A DNA stretch of 64,000 nucleotides from Pseudazoarcus sp963975885. GTDB taxonomy: Bacteria > Pseudomonadota > Gammaproteobacteria > Burkholderiales > Rhodocyclaceae. Shown piece by piece: positions 53,109 to 64,000 of the stretch; the first letter of the stretch is position 1, and each line of letters begins with the position of its first letter. The stretch lies in NCBI GenBank assembly GCA_963975885.1, contig CAXBIS010000017.1:1-64000 (forward strand), written 5' to 3'. The notes beneath the pieces are model-generated. The model did no database searches. It was not told the DNA's origin and was given only the letters and a program-made list of their open reading frames with translations. The position numbers and the translations under genes are program-made.

Positions 53109-54362
53109 ATGCAGCTCTATGCCCTCGGCCTGAATCACCTGACCGCGCCGCTCGCGATCCGCGAGCGCGTTGCGTTCCAGTCCGAGCGCCTGAGCGATGC
53201 GTTGCACGACCTGACCCATGTGCGCTCGGTGCGCGAGGCGGCCATCCTGTCGACCTGTAATCGAACCGAGCTGTATTTCGCAGCCGAGCAGCCGCAGGCG
53301 GCGGCAGACTGGCTGGCCGGCTTCCATCGCCTGCCGCTGGCGGAAATGTCGCCTTATCTCTACGCCTATCCGCAGCGTGACGCTGTGCGCCACGTGTTTC
53401 GCGTCGCGGCCGGGCTGGATTCGATGGTGCTCGGCGAGCCGCAGATTCTCGGCCAGGTCAAGGAGGCCGCGCGTCGTGCGGAGGAGGCCGGCACGCTCGG
53501 CACGCTGCTGCACAAGCTGTTCCAGAACACGTTCGCGGTGGCCAAGGAAGTGCGCTCGACGACCGCCATCGGGGCCAACAGCGTGTCGATGGCCGCCGCT
53601 GCGGTGCGATTGTCGGAGCGCATCTTCGCCGATCTTTCGCATCAGCGTGTGCTGTTCATCGGCGCGGGCGAGATGATCGAGCTGTGCGCCGCGCACTTTG
53701 CGGCGGCCCATCCTGCACTGATCGCGGTGGCCAACCGCACGGAGGCGCGGGCGCAGGTGCTGGCGAGTCGCTTCGGTGCCGAGGTGATGCGCCTGGACGC
53801 CATCGGCGATGTGTTGCCGCGCTTCGACATCGTCGTATCCTGTACGGCCGCACCGCTGCCCATCGTCGGCCTGGGCATGGTCGAGCGGGCGGTCAAGGCA
53901 CGTCGCCACAAGCCGATGGTGATGGTGGATCTGGCCGTGCCGCGCGACATCGAGCAGGAGATCGCCAAGCTCGACGATGTGTTCCTGTACACCGTCGACG
54001 ATCTCGCGCAGATCGTCGATGCTGGGCTCGAATCGCGCCAGCAGGCGGTGGTCGAGGCCGAAGGCATCATCGATGCGCGCGTCGACGGCTTTCTGCACTG
54101 GATGCAGACGCGCGAAGCGGTGCCCACGATCCGCGCGCTGCACGGTCATGCCGAGGCGCTGCGCGCCGTCGAGCTGGAGCGCGCGCGCCGCCTGCTGGCG
54201 CGCGGCGACGATCCCGAGGTGGTGCTCGATCAGCTCTCGCGCGCGCTCTCGCGCAAGCTGCTGCATGCTCCGGTGCATTACCTGAATCAGGCCGATGGCG
54301 AATTGCAGGCCGATGCCAGCCGCACCGTGCGCAAGATTTTCAACCTCGACCCCAACGACTGA
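53109..54362 (+). CDS. hemA: Glutamyl-tRNA reductase
   Basis: The 417-residue protein is full length for the family and shows the catalytic STCNRTELY motif (Cys about residue 50), the LGEPQILGQVK segment, the NADPH-binding VLFIGAGEM region and the C-terminal dimerisation helix. It reduces glutamyl-tRNA(Glu) to glutamate-1-semialdehyde, the first committed step of C5-pathway haem synthesis. prfA follows after 22 bases, a common proteobacterial arrangement. It has its own -10 box upstream. Confidence 0.97.
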   Translation: MQLYALGLNHLTAPLAIRERVAFQSERLSDALHDLTHVRSVREAAILSTCNRTELYFAAEQPQAAADWLAGFHRLPLAEMSPYLYAYPQRDAVRHVFRVAAGLDSMVLGEPQILGQVKEAARRAEEAGTLGTLLHKLFQNTFAVAKEVRSTTAIGANSVSMAAAAVRLSERIFADLSHQRVLFIGAGEMIELCAAHFAAAHPALIAVANRTEARAQVLASRFGAEVMRLDAIGDVLPRFDIVVSCTAAPLPIVGLGMVERAVKARRHKPMVMVDLAVPRDIEQEIAKLDDVFLYTVDDLAQIVDAGLESRQQAVVEAEGIIDARVDGFLHWMQTREAVPTIRALHGHAEALRAVELERARRLLARGDDPEVVLDQLSRALSRKLLHAPVHYLNQADGELQADASRTVRKIFNLDPND

Positions 54363-54384
54363 AGCCGCGTCACCCTACTGCCCG

Positions 54385-55455
54385 ATGAAGCAAAGCATCC
54401 GAGACAAGCTCGAACAACTCGCCGCGCGACTCGAGGAAGTGGACCGCGAACTGGCCTCGGGCGACGTCGAGGCGATGCGTGAGCTGGGACGCGAGCGCGC
54501 CGAGATCGAGCCGGTGGCCACGCTGTATCACGAGTTCCGGCAGATCGAGGACGATTGCGCCGAGGCACGCGAGATGCTCGCCGACCCGGAGCTGCGCGAG
54601 TTCGCGCAGGGCGAGATCGAGGCCGGCGAGACGCACCTGGAGGCCCTGGAAGCCGCGCTGCAACGCGCGCTGCTGCCGCGTGACCCGAGTGATCACCGCA
54701 ATCTGTTCATCGAGGTCCGCGCCGGCACCGGCGGCGACGAGGCGGCGCTGTTCGCCGGCGATCTGCTGCGCATGTACACGCGCTATGCTGAACGCCGCGG
54801 CTGGAAGCTCGATATCGTGTCGGCCAGTGATTCGGCCCTGGGCGGCTACAAGGAGGTGATTGCGCGGGTGATCGGAGACGGCGCCTACGCACGGCTCAAG
54901 TTCGAGTCGGGCGGGCATCGCGTGCAGCGCGTGCCGGTCACCGAGACGCAGGGACGCATCCATACCTCGGCTTGTACGGTGGCGGTACTGCCCGAAGCCG
55001 ACGAGATCGCCGAAGTCGCGATCAATCCGGCGGATCTGCGCATCGATACCTACCGCGCCTCGGGCGCGGGAGGGCAGCACATCAACAAGACCGATTCGGC
55101 GGTGCGCATAACGCACGTTCCCAGCGGTCTGGTGGTCGAATGCCAGGACGACCGTTCGCAACATCGCAACAAGGCGCAGGCACTGTCCATCCTGGCCGCG
55201 CGACTGCACGACCGCCAACTGCACGAGCGCCAGTCGCAGGAGGCTGCCACGCGCAAGAGTCTGGTCGGTAGCGGCGACCGTTCCGAGCGTATCCGCACCT
55301 ACAACTTTCCGCAGGGACGAGTCACCGACCACCGCATCAACCTGACGCTGTATCGTCTCGATGCGGTGATGGAGGGCGATCTGGACGAGCTCGTCGATGC
55401 CCTGATCCTCGAACACCAGGCGGGTCTGCTCGCCGAACTCGCCGGAGAAACATGA
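54385..55455 (+). CDS. prfA: Peptide chain release factor 1
   Basis: The 356-residue protein has the peptidyl-tRNA hydrolysis motif GGQ (229-231, in SGAGGQHINK), the stop-codon recognition tripeptide PVT (a PxT variant) in RVPVTETQGRIHTSA, and the usual length. It terminates translation at UAA and UAG. The frame is open upstream into hemA, but the ATG at 54385 gives the standard N-terminus. The gene that methylates its GGQ glutamine overlaps its stop codon. Confidence 0.97.
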   Translation: MKQSIRDKLEQLAARLEEVDRELASGDVEAMRELGRERAEIEPVATLYHEFRQIEDDCAEAREMLADPELREFAQGEIEAGETHLEALEAALQRALLPRDPSDHRNLFIEVRAGTGGDEAALFAGDLLRMYTRYAERRGWKLDIVSASDSALGGYKEVIARVIGDGAYARLKFESGGHRVQRVPVTETQGRIHTSACTVAVLPEADEIAEVAINPADLRIDTYRASGAGGQHINKTDSAVRITHVPSGLVVECQDDRSQHRNKAQALSILAARLHDRQLHERQSQEAATRKSLVGSGDRSERIRTYNFPQGRVTDHRINLTLYRLDAVMEGDLDELVDALILEHQAGLLAELAGET

Positions 55456-56333
55456 TCGATACCACGACCCCCGACGTCGCCTCGGCCCTCAAATGGGCTC
55501 GCGAGCACATCGACATCGTCGACGCGCGCATCCTGATGCGCCGTGTGCTCGATTGCGCCGCGACGCGCCTGGTATCGCATCCCGACGCGCGTCTGGATGT
55601 GGCCGAATGGGATCAGTTTCGCCATTTCGTCACGCGTCGCGCCTCGGGCGAGCCGGTGGCCTATCTGGTCGGCGAGCGGGAGTTCTTCGGCTACAGCCTG
55701 ATGATCACGCCAGCCGTGCTGATACCGCGCCCCGAGACGGAGCTGCTCGTCGAACTGGCGATCGCGCATTTCGCCGGCCGGCCCAACACCCGCGTTCTCG
55801 ACCTGGGTACCGGCAGTGGCGCGATCGCGATTGCGCTGGCCAAGGAGTTGCCGGACGCCGACGTGACCGCGGTCGACCGCTCGCGTGAGGCCTTGCTGGT
55901 GGCGATGGCCAATGCCGCACGCCTGCGCGTGTCGGTATCCTTCGTCGTGTCCGACTGGTTCGCCTCGCTCGGCGGAGACCGCTTCCAGCTCATCGTCGCC
56001 AACCCGCCCTATGTAGCCGCTGCCGACCCGCATCTGGCCGAGGGCGACGTGCGTTTCGAGCCGCAGACCGCGCTGGTGTCCGGCCCCGAGGGGCTGGACG
56101 ACCTGGCCGAGATCGTCGTGCGTTCACCGCACCATCTCGATCCGGGAGGCTGGTTGTTCGTCGAGCACGGTTACGACCAGGCACGGCGCGTGCGTGCGCT
56201 GCTGGCCGACGCCGGCTTCACCGCGATTGCCTCGTGGAGCGATCTGGCCGGCATCGAACGGGTGTCGGGCGGGCAGTGGCTGGGTCGCGGTGCTTCCGGC
56301 CGCCGGCTTGACGCACCGCAGCGCGGCACCTAG
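55452..56333 (+). CDS. prmC: Release factor glutamine N5-methyltransferase
   Basis: The 293-residue protein has an N-terminal helical substrate domain and a SAM-dependent methyltransferase domain with DLGTGSGAIAIALA and the catalytic NPPY motif (184-187). It methylates the glutamine of the GGQ motif in release factors. It overlaps prfA by 4 bases (ATGA), so substrate and modifying enzyme are co-translated. Its last 26 bases also contain the grxD promoter. Confidence 0.96.
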   Translation: MIDTTTPDVASALKWAREHIDIVDARILMRRVLDCAATRLVSHPDARLDVAEWDQFRHFVTRRASGEPVAYLVGEREFFGYSLMITPAVLIPRPETELLVELAIAHFAGRPNTRVLDLGTGSGAIAIALAKELPDADVTAVDRSREALLVAMANAARLRVSVSFVVSDWFASLGGDRFQLIVANPPYVAAADPHLAEGDVRFEPQTALVSGPEGLDDLAEIVVRSPHHLDPGGWLFVEHGYDQARRVRALLADAGFTAIASWSDLAGIERVSGGQWLGRGASGRRLDAPQRGT

Positions 56334-56336
56334 AAT
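56308..56336 (+). promoter_or_regulatory. Sigma70 promoter of grxD
   Basis: TTGACG (56308-56313) and TAGAAT (56331-56336) are separated by exactly 17 bases. The -35 lies inside the end of prmC and the -10 spans its stop codon. The grxD start codon is 45 bases downstream. Confidence 0.75.
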
Positions 56337-56381
56337 ATCCGACTAATTAACTCGGGCATTGAGCCCGCATGGACACGCTAC

Positions 56382-56720
56382 ATGGACATCCAGGAATTCA
56401 TTCGCGAACAGGTCAACGCCCATCCGGTGGTGCTCTTCATGAAGGGTACGCCGCAGTTCCCGCAGTGCGGGTTCTCCGCCACCGTGATCCAGGTGCTCAA
56501 GCAGTCGGGCCTAAACAAGGTCGCCGCGTTCAACGTCCTCGAGAGCGAGGACCTGCGCCAGGGCGTCAAGGAATACGCGAACTGGCCGACCATCCCCCAG
56601 CTCTACATCAAGGGCGAGTTCGTCGGTGGCTGCGACATCATCAAGGAATTGTTCGAGACCGGTGAGCTGCAGCAACTGATCGCCGAGGCCGACCCGGAAG
56701 GCACCGCACCGCAGGCCTGA
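56382..56720 (+). CDS. grxD: Monothiol glutaredoxin, Grx4 family
   Basis: The 112-residue protein has the monothiol active site CGFS (Cys29), the WPTIPQLYIKGEFVGGCDI glutathione-binding stretch and standard length. Grx4-type proteins carry and transfer [2Fe-2S] clusters, usually with BolA partners. It has its own promoter in prmC and a terminator shared with the convergent fructosamine-kinase gene. Confidence 0.96.
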   Translation: MDIQEFIREQVNAHPVVLFMKGTPQFPQCGFSATVIQVLKQSGLNKVAAFNVLESEDLRQGVKEYANWPTIPQLYIKGEFVGGCDIIKELFETGELQQLIAEADPEGTAPQA

Positions 56721-56751
56721 AACGCCGCGCATCGACCGCCATGACGCAGTG

Positions 56752-56785
56752 AAAAGGCCGCTCCCGTCGGGAGCGGCCTTTTTCA
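56752..56785. terminator. Bidirectional terminator between grxD and the convergent kinase gene
   Basis: AAAAGGCCGCTCCC-GTC-GGGAGCGGCCTTTTT has a 10-bp GC-rich core extended by A-T pairs, with a T run on either strand. It overlaps the last codons of the minus-strand gene ending at 56783. Confidence 0.88.
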
Positions 56786-57691
56786 TTCGCTGCGCGTTCC
56801 CAGCGCGAAGTCGAGTTTGGCCGTGAGGCGTTCGGCCTCGCGCAAATAGCCGCGCCCGAACAGGTTCAGATGGTTGAGCACGTGATACAGCGCGTACAGC
56901 GGTTTGCGCGTCTCGTACTCCGCGTTAAGTGGCCAGGCGTGTCGATAGGCCGCGTAGAAGGCCGGTGGGAAACCGCCGAACAGCTCCGCCATGGCCAGAT
57001 CGGATTCGCGGTCGCCGCGGTACACGGCCGGGTCGAACAGCGCGGGCTGGCCGTCCGCAGTGACCGCGGCATTGCCGTGCCACAGGTCGCCGTGCAGCAG
57101 ACTGGGTTGTGGACGGTAGTCGAGGAACATCCCGGCGAGCCGGTCGAGCAGGCGTCCGCCGTGGCGTTGCAGATCGCCCGTGTAGCCGTTTGCGCGCGCA
57201 CGTTCGAGCTGCGGGGCGAGGCGGCGTTGGGCGAAGAAGCGAGCCCAGTTGTCACTCGGCGTGTTGTCCTGGGGGCTGCGGCCGATGAAGTTGTGGCGGG
57301 GCCAGCCGAAGTGCTCGCCGGTGAGGTGATGCAGTTCGGCCAGCGCTTCGCCGAAGCGGGTGCCGTGTTCGGTGGTGGTGAGCGGGGCGAGTTCCAGATG
57401 CTCGAGGACCAGGCAGGCGCCGTCGTCGTCCGCGCCCAGCGCAATGACGGCTGGCACACGCACGGCGCCGGTCTCGGCCAGCGCGGCCAGACCGTCGGCC
57501 TCCGCCTCGAACATCCCACGCGTGTCGGCCGTGCCGTGTTTGACGAAGTAGCGCGCACCGCCGCCGGCCACGACCAGCGCGCGGTGGGTGTCGCCGCCGC
57601 TGACCGCACGTGACTCGGTAATGCGGAATGCGTTGCCGGTGGCCTCGCGCAGCACGCGTTCGACGCGCGTGAGGGTACCGAGTGCGTTCAT
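56783..57691 (-). CDS. Fructosamine/ketosamine-3-kinase family protein
   Basis: The 302-residue protein has the aminoglycoside-phosphotransferase-like fold of the fructosamine kinase family: RYFVKHGTAD (nucleotide-binding Lys), catalytic loop SLLHGDLWHGN, metal-binding ALFDPAVYRGDRESDLAM, and the C-terminal LYHVLNHLNLFG. Family members phosphorylate ketosamines so that glycated proteins are repaired, or phosphorylate related metabolites. The ATG at 57691 lies 4 bases after the argH stop; the longer frame would run into argH and is rejected. Confidence 0.92.
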   Translation of the reverse strand: MNALGTLTRVERVLREATGNAFRITESRAVSGGDTHRALVVAGGGARYFVKHGTADTRGMFEAEADGLAALAETGAVRVPAVIALGADDDGACLVLEHLELAPLTTTEHGTRFGEALAELHHLTGEHFGWPRHNFIGRSPQDNTPSDNWARFFAQRRLAPQLERARANGYTGDLQRHGGRLLDRLAGMFLDYRPQPSLLHGDLWHGNAAVTADGQPALFDPAVYRGDRESDLAMAELFGGFPPAFYAAYRHAWPLNAEYETRKPLYALYHVLNHLNLFGRGYLREAERLTAKLDFALGTRSE

Positions 57692-57695
57692 GGAC

Positions 57696-59117
57696 TCAGC
57701 CCTGCAGACGCGCACGGGCCGCAGCGATCGCTGTGCGTACCTGTTGCGGAGCAGTGCCGCCGACATGGCTGCGCGAGGCCAGCGAGCCTTCCACCGTGAG
57801 CACGTCGAACACGTCCTCGCCTACGCGCTCGATCGCGCCGGGCACGTCGGCCATGGCGATACGCAGCTCATCCAGCGAGCACTCGGGCAGGTCACAGCCC
57901 TTGAGCTCGGCCGCGCGCACGGCCAGCGCCACGGCCTCGTGCGCGTCGCGGAAAGGCAGGCCGCGCTTGACCAGGTAGTCGGCCAGATCGGTGGCGGTGG
58001 CGAAGCCCTGGGTGAGCGCGCTCTTCATGGCCTCGGGCTTGACGCGGATGCCGGTGATCATGTCGGCGTAGATGCGCAGCGTGTCGATCACGGTGTCGGC
58101 GGTGTCGAACAGCGGCTCCTTGTCTTCCTGGTTGTCCTTGTTGTAGGCCAGCGGCTGACCTTTCATCAGGGTCAGGAGTGCGATCAGGTTGCCGTTGGTG
58201 CGGCCGGTCTTGCCGCGCACGAGTTCGGGAACGTCCGGGTTCTTCTTCTGCGGCATGATGGAGCTGCCGGTGCAGAAGCGGTCGGCCAGGTCGATGAAGC
58301 CCACACGCGGGCTCATCCACAGGATGATCTCTTCGGACAGGCGCGACAGATGGGTCATCAGCAGCGACGAGGCCGCACAGAACTCGATCGCGAAGTCGCG
58401 ATCGCTGACCGCGTCGAGCGAGTTGTAGCAGACCTCGTCGAAGCCCAGCTCGCGCGCGACGAACTCGCGGTCGATCGGGAAACTGGTGCCGGCCAGCGCG
58501 GCCGCGCCCAGCGGCAAACGGTTGGTGCGACGACGGCAATCGGCAAAGCGCTCGGCGTCGCGGCGCAGCATCTCGTGATAGGCCATCAGGTGGTGGCCGA
58601 AAGTCACGGGCTGGGCAACCTGCAGGTGGGTGAAGCCGGGCAGGGCGGTATCGGCATGAGCCTCGGCGACGTCGAGCAGGTTGGTCTGAAAATGCGTGAT
58701 GAGCTCGAGGATCTGGTCGATGGCGTCACGCAGCCACAACCGGATGTCGGTGGCGACCTGGTCGTTGCGGCTGCGTCCGGTATGCAGTCGCTTGCCGGCG
58801 TCCCCGACGAGCGCGGTCAGACGCTTCTCGATGTTCAGATGCACGTCCTCGTCGTCGAGGTTCCACGCGAACTCGCCACGCTCGATCTCGCCGGAGATGG
58901 TCTGCAGGCCGCGTTCGATGTCGGCAAGATCCTGCGCGCCGATGATGCCCTGGCGCGCGAGCATCTTCGCGTGGGCGAGCGAGCCGCGAATGTCCTGGGC
59001 GGCCATGCGCTGGTCGAAGAAGACCGATGCGGTATAGCGCTTGACGAGATCGGAGACGGGTTCGGAGAAACGGCCGGACCAGGCCTTGGGGGCATCGTTG
59101 CTGGAGTGGTCTGTCAT
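57696..59117 (-). CDS. argH: Argininosuccinate lyase
   Basis: The 473-residue protein carries the fumarase/aspartase superfamily signature GSSIMPQKKNPD (about 284-295), TGRSRNDQVATD and GFTHLQVAQPVTFGHH. It cleaves argininosuccinate to arginine and fumarate, the last step of arginine synthesis. The start is the ATG giving the conserved KAWSGRFSE N-terminus; upstream frame extension runs antisense to the kinase gene. It is divergent from the histidine kinase gene, with about 70 bases between starts and a TATACT box on the minus strand at 59175-59180. Confidence 0.97.
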   Translation of the reverse strand: MTDHSSNDAPKAWSGRFSEPVSDLVKRYTASVFFDQRMAAQDIRGSLAHAKMLARQGIIGAQDLADIERGLQTISGEIERGEFAWNLDDEDVHLNIEKRLTALVGDAGKRLHTGRSRNDQVATDIRLWLRDAIDQILELITHFQTNLLDVAEAHADTALPGFTHLQVAQPVTFGHHLMAYHEMLRRDAERFADCRRRTNRLPLGAAALAGTSFPIDREFVARELGFDEVCYNSLDAVSDRDFAIEFCAASSLLMTHLSRLSEEIILWMSPRVGFIDLADRFCTGSSIMPQKKNPDVPELVRGKTGRTNGNLIALLTLMKGQPLAYNKDNQEDKEPLFDTADTVIDTLRIYADMITGIRVKPEAMKSALTQGFATATDLADYLVKRGLPFRDAHEAVALAVRAAELKGCDLPECSLDELRIAMADVPGAIERVGEDVFDVLTVEGSLASRSHVGGTAPQQVRTAIAAARARLQG

Positions 59118-59186
59118 AATGCGGGCGTCTAGAGGCCGTCGGCGGCGCCGGCGGCGGGGGAAAATGGCGTGCAGAGTATAAAGCAT

Positions 59187-60212
59187 ATGCCGGGGCGGCC
59201 CGCGCTGCGGCGCCACCTGCCGGATCTGCGCAACCTCGGGGTCTTGCTGCGTACGTTGCTGCTCGTGAACCTGCTCGCCCTGCTGACCGCACTGGTGCAG
59301 GAACCCGCGCCCGTGCGCCTGTTCGAGGCCTTTCTCGCGCTGGCCGCGCGGGTCGAACTGCCGCTGTTCGTGATCGTGCTGCTGTATTTTGCCGCCGCCC
59401 CCATGCTGGTGCGCCTGCCGTGGGCTGCAGGGGTGGGGGTGATCGCCGGAGTGACGGCGCTGGTCGTCGCGTTGCTGTTCCCGTTGTTGGCGATGCCTGG
59501 CGACGCCCTGTGGCGCTGGCTGGCCTGGGCGTTGGGTGCGCTGGGCGCGACCCTGGCCTATTTTGACCATCGCACGCGCCGGCTCACACCGGCGCTGGCC
59601 GAGGCCCGCCTGATGGCGCTGACCGCGCGCATCCGCCCGCACTTCCTGTTCAACGCCCTCAATGGCGTACTCGGTACGATCCGTTCCGACCCGCGCCGCG
59701 CGGAACGCGCTCTCGAGGAGCTGGCGGAACTGTTCCGGGCGCTGATGCGCGAGCAGCACGGACTGGTGTCGCTGGCGGACGAGCTTGACCTGTGCCGGCG
59801 ATATCTGGACATCGAATCCCTGCGTCTGGGCGATCGTCTGGTCGTGGACTGGGAAGTCGACGACGTCGAGGACGCGCGCGTGCCACCATTGATCCTGCAG
59901 CCGCTGATCGAGAACGCCATCTACCATGGTGTCGAGCATGTCGCCCATGCGTCGCGCATCGGCGTGCGCATCGCGCAACGCGGGGACGAACTGCGCATCG
60001 AGGTCGACAACCCGCTCGCCGACGCGGGGGAGGTGCGCGTCGGCAACCGCATCGCGCTCGACAACATCCGCGAACGCCTGCAATTGTTCTTCGATCTGGA
60101 AGCCAGCCTCGAGGTCGGCCCCCGCGGTGGCCGCTTCCATGTCGTCATTCGTCTGCCGTACCGGAGGAGCAGCGATGGAGCCCAACGAGCCCCTGCGCGT
60201 ACTTATCGTTGA
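59187..60212 (+). CDS. LytS/AlgZ-type sensor histidine kinase
   Basis: The product (341 residues from the ATG at 59187, or 347 from a GTG at 59169) has four to five N-terminal membrane helices (to about residue 130), the His_kinase motif RIRPHFLFNALN with phosphoacceptor His152, and an HATPase region with LQPLIENAIYHG and DNIRERL. It partners with the LytTR regulator whose gene starts inside its last codons. The argH-AlgZ-AlgR neighbourhood is widespread in beta- and gammaproteobacteria. The signal sensed is unknown. Confidence 0.9.
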   Translation: MPGRPALRRHLPDLRNLGVLLRTLLLVNLLALLTALVQEPAPVRLFEAFLALAARVELPLFVIVLLYFAAAPMLVRLPWAAGVGVIAGVTALVVALLFPLLAMPGDALWRWLAWALGALGATLAYFDHRTRRLTPALAEARLMALTARIRPHFLFNALNGVLGTIRSDPRRAERALEELAELFRALMREQHGLVSLADELDLCRRYLDIESLRLGDRLVVDWEVDDVEDARVPPLILQPLIENAIYHGVEHVAHASRIGVRIAQRGDELRIEVDNPLADAGEVRVGNRIALDNIRERLQLFFDLEASLEVGPRGGRFHVVIRLPYRRSSDGAQRAPARTYR

Positions 60213-60921
60213 CGACGAGGCACCCGCGCGCGCGCGTCTGCTCGACCTGCTCGGCGATATCGCGGCCGAGCAGCCCAGCGAAATCGTTGGCCTGGCGGCC
60301 AACGGCGTCGAGGCCCTGCGTCTGATCGAGGCACATGCTGTCGACGTCGTGCTGGCCGACGTACGCATGCCGGCGATGGACGGTGTCGAACTGGCGCGCC
60401 GCATCGTCGGGCGCGAAGATGCACCGCACGTGATCTTCACCACCGCCTACGACGAACACGCGGTCGAGGCCTTTGAACTGGCTGCAACGGACTATCTGGT
60501 GAAGCCGGTGCGCGCCGCGCGACTGGCCGAGGCGCTGGGTCGTGCGCGTGCACGCATGGGCGATGGTGGCAGGGTCGCACCACGCCGCAATTTCAGCGTC
60601 ACCGAGCGCGGTCGTATCGTGCTGCTGCCCATCGCCGATGTGCTCGTGCTGCGCGCCGAAATGAAGTACGTGACCGCGATCACCGCGACGCGCGAATACG
60701 TGCTCGACGAGTCACTGGTGCAGATCGAGCAGGAGTTTCCGGAGCGTTTCCTGCGCGTGCATCGCAACTGTCTGGTTGCGCGCGAGGCGGTCGCCGGTGT
60801 CGAGCGCGCGGGCGAGGTCGACGGCGAAGCGCACTGGGACGTGCTGCTGCGCGGTCTCGACGAGCGCGTGCCGATCAGCCGTCGGCAATGGCCGACGGTG
60901 AGGGAGGCATTGCGCCTTTGA
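60175..60921 (+). CDS. LytTR/AlgR-type response regulator
   Basis: The 248-residue protein has a receiver domain with phosphoacceptor Asp62 (VVLADVRMPAMDG), switch residues TTAYD and KPV, and a C-terminal LytTR DNA-binding domain (about 140-245; ERFLRVHRNCLVAREAV). It overlaps the kinase gene by 38 bases and has a GGAGGAG site before the ATG. Targets cannot be read from this window; whether it influences the nearby biosynthetic locus is unknown. Confidence 0.92.
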   Translation: MEPNEPLRVLIVDDEAPARARLLDLLGDIAAEQPSEIVGLAANGVEALRLIEAHAVDVVLADVRMPAMDGVELARRIVGREDAPHVIFTTAYDEHAVEAFELAATDYLVKPVRAARLAEALGRARARMGDGGRVAPRRNFSVTERGRIVLLPIADVLVLRAEMKYVTAITATREYVLDESLVQIEQEFPERFLRVHRNCLVAREAVAGVERAGEVDGEAHWDVLLRGLDERVPISRRQWPTVREALRL

Positions 60922-60944
60922 GGGCGAGCAGCAGCCAGTCGTAG

Positions 60945-60976
60945 GTCAGGGGGGCGCCGCGAGGCGCGCACCTGAC
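60945..60976. terminator. Hairpin between the convergent regulator and ppc genes
   Basis: GTCAGG and CCTGAC enclose a second pairing GCGCC/GGCGC around a GCGA loop, with a small internal bulge. No T run follows, so termination strength is uncertain. The gap 60922-61033 holds no gene. Confidence 0.35.
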
Positions 60977-61033
60977 GCTCCGCGCGAACGGATCGGAGTC
61001 CGCAGGTGCGCTGCGCTAAGGCCGGTTTTCTCC

Positions 61034-63787
<2,754 letters not shown>

Positions 63788-63809
63788 GGTCGGGGTTTCC
63801 TGCGTGTCG

Positions 63810-64000
63810 TTATTGGTATGCGGGTCGCAGCCGGGCGCGGGCCTCGGCGATCGCCCGGGAGACGTATTCGGCGTAGAAATCAACCGTGCCGATGCCCACG
63901 ATGGGCTCGGCAAGCCGCTCTCCGGAGGGGCCATAGAGTACCAGCATCGGCGTGAAGCGCGCTTGTTCGGTCCGGGCGAAGTCTGCGTGCGTGGTGGCCT
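63810..64000 (-). CDS. C-terminal end of a thioredoxin-fold protein (cut by the window)
   Basis: Only the last 62 codons are present. They read RFTPMLVLYGPSGERLAEPIVGIGTVDFYAEY and end in an Arg/Ala-rich helix. A cis-Pro-type TPML(V) strand, a GPSG hairpin and the FY-Y helix match the second half of thioredoxin-like proteins of the SoxW/thiol-disulfide type. The active-site part lies beyond the right edge, so the reaction cannot be judged. Confidence 0.7.
   Translation of the reverse strand, partial: ATTHADFARTEQARFTPMLVLYGPSGERLAEPIVGIGTVDFYAEYVSRAIAEARARLRPAYQ

Overview
The window is a high-GC bacterial chromosome segment, most likely from a betaproteobacterium of the Rhodocyclales (Azoarcus/Thauera-like). 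That placement is inferred from housekeeping gene order (hemA-prfA-prmC-grxD, then argH back to back with an AlgZ/AlgR-type two-component pair, then ppc) and from codon and GC style; no rRNA or other species marker is present.

Left edge (1-790): about 690 bases without a convincing gene end in the 3' half of a tRNA-Phe gene (anticodon loop to CCA, about 694-739), followed by a strong terminator. This looks like the distal attachment-site scar of an element that once integrated, or still sits, to the left in tRNA-Phe.

Bases 798-52291 hold a complete trans-AT polyketide/non-ribosomal-peptide locus. A leftward group (3910 to 798) encodes a SyrD/PvdE-like ABC protein with a degenerate ATPase site, an SPFH/prohibitin-like membrane protein and a small membrane protein. 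A rightward, tightly overlapping operon of about 48 kb encodes two small membrane-associated proteins, an ABC exporter with an N-terminal HMA-like domain, a phosphopantetheinyl transferase, a fused malonyl-AT/PfaD-type enoyl reductase, a beta-branching cassette (donor ACP, discrete KS with active-site Gln, HMG-CoA-synthase homologue, ECH1), a SnoaL-like protein, two megasynthases of 6687 and 5606 residues, a DUF697-like membrane protein, a second small membrane protein paralogous to the one at the left end, and a second AT-like protein that is probably an acyl hydrolase.

Read co-linearly the assembly line is KS-X-KR-ACP | KS-DH-KR-ACP | KS-psiACP-ECH2-ACP-ACP | KS-DH-KR-ACP | KS-KR-MT-ACP || KS-DH-KR-ACP | KS-psiACP-KR-ACP | C-A(Gly)-PCP | KS-ACP | C-PCP-A(Ser)-C. 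No module carries an AT domain and there is no thioesterase. The predicted product is a beta-methyl-branched, alpha-methylated polyketide extended by glycine, one ketide unit left as a beta-ketone, and serine, released by a terminal condensation-type domain. I do not recognise the cluster as any known pathway.

Right side (52543-64000) is ordinary chromosome: an alanine-zipper lipoprotein with its own terminator; hemA, prfA and prmC in one run; grxD with its own sigma70 promoter; then on the minus strand a fructosamine-kinase-family gene behind argH; divergently the LytS/AlgZ histidine kinase and LytTR response regulator; ppc on the minus strand; and the C-terminal end of a thioredoxin-fold protein cut by the window edge.
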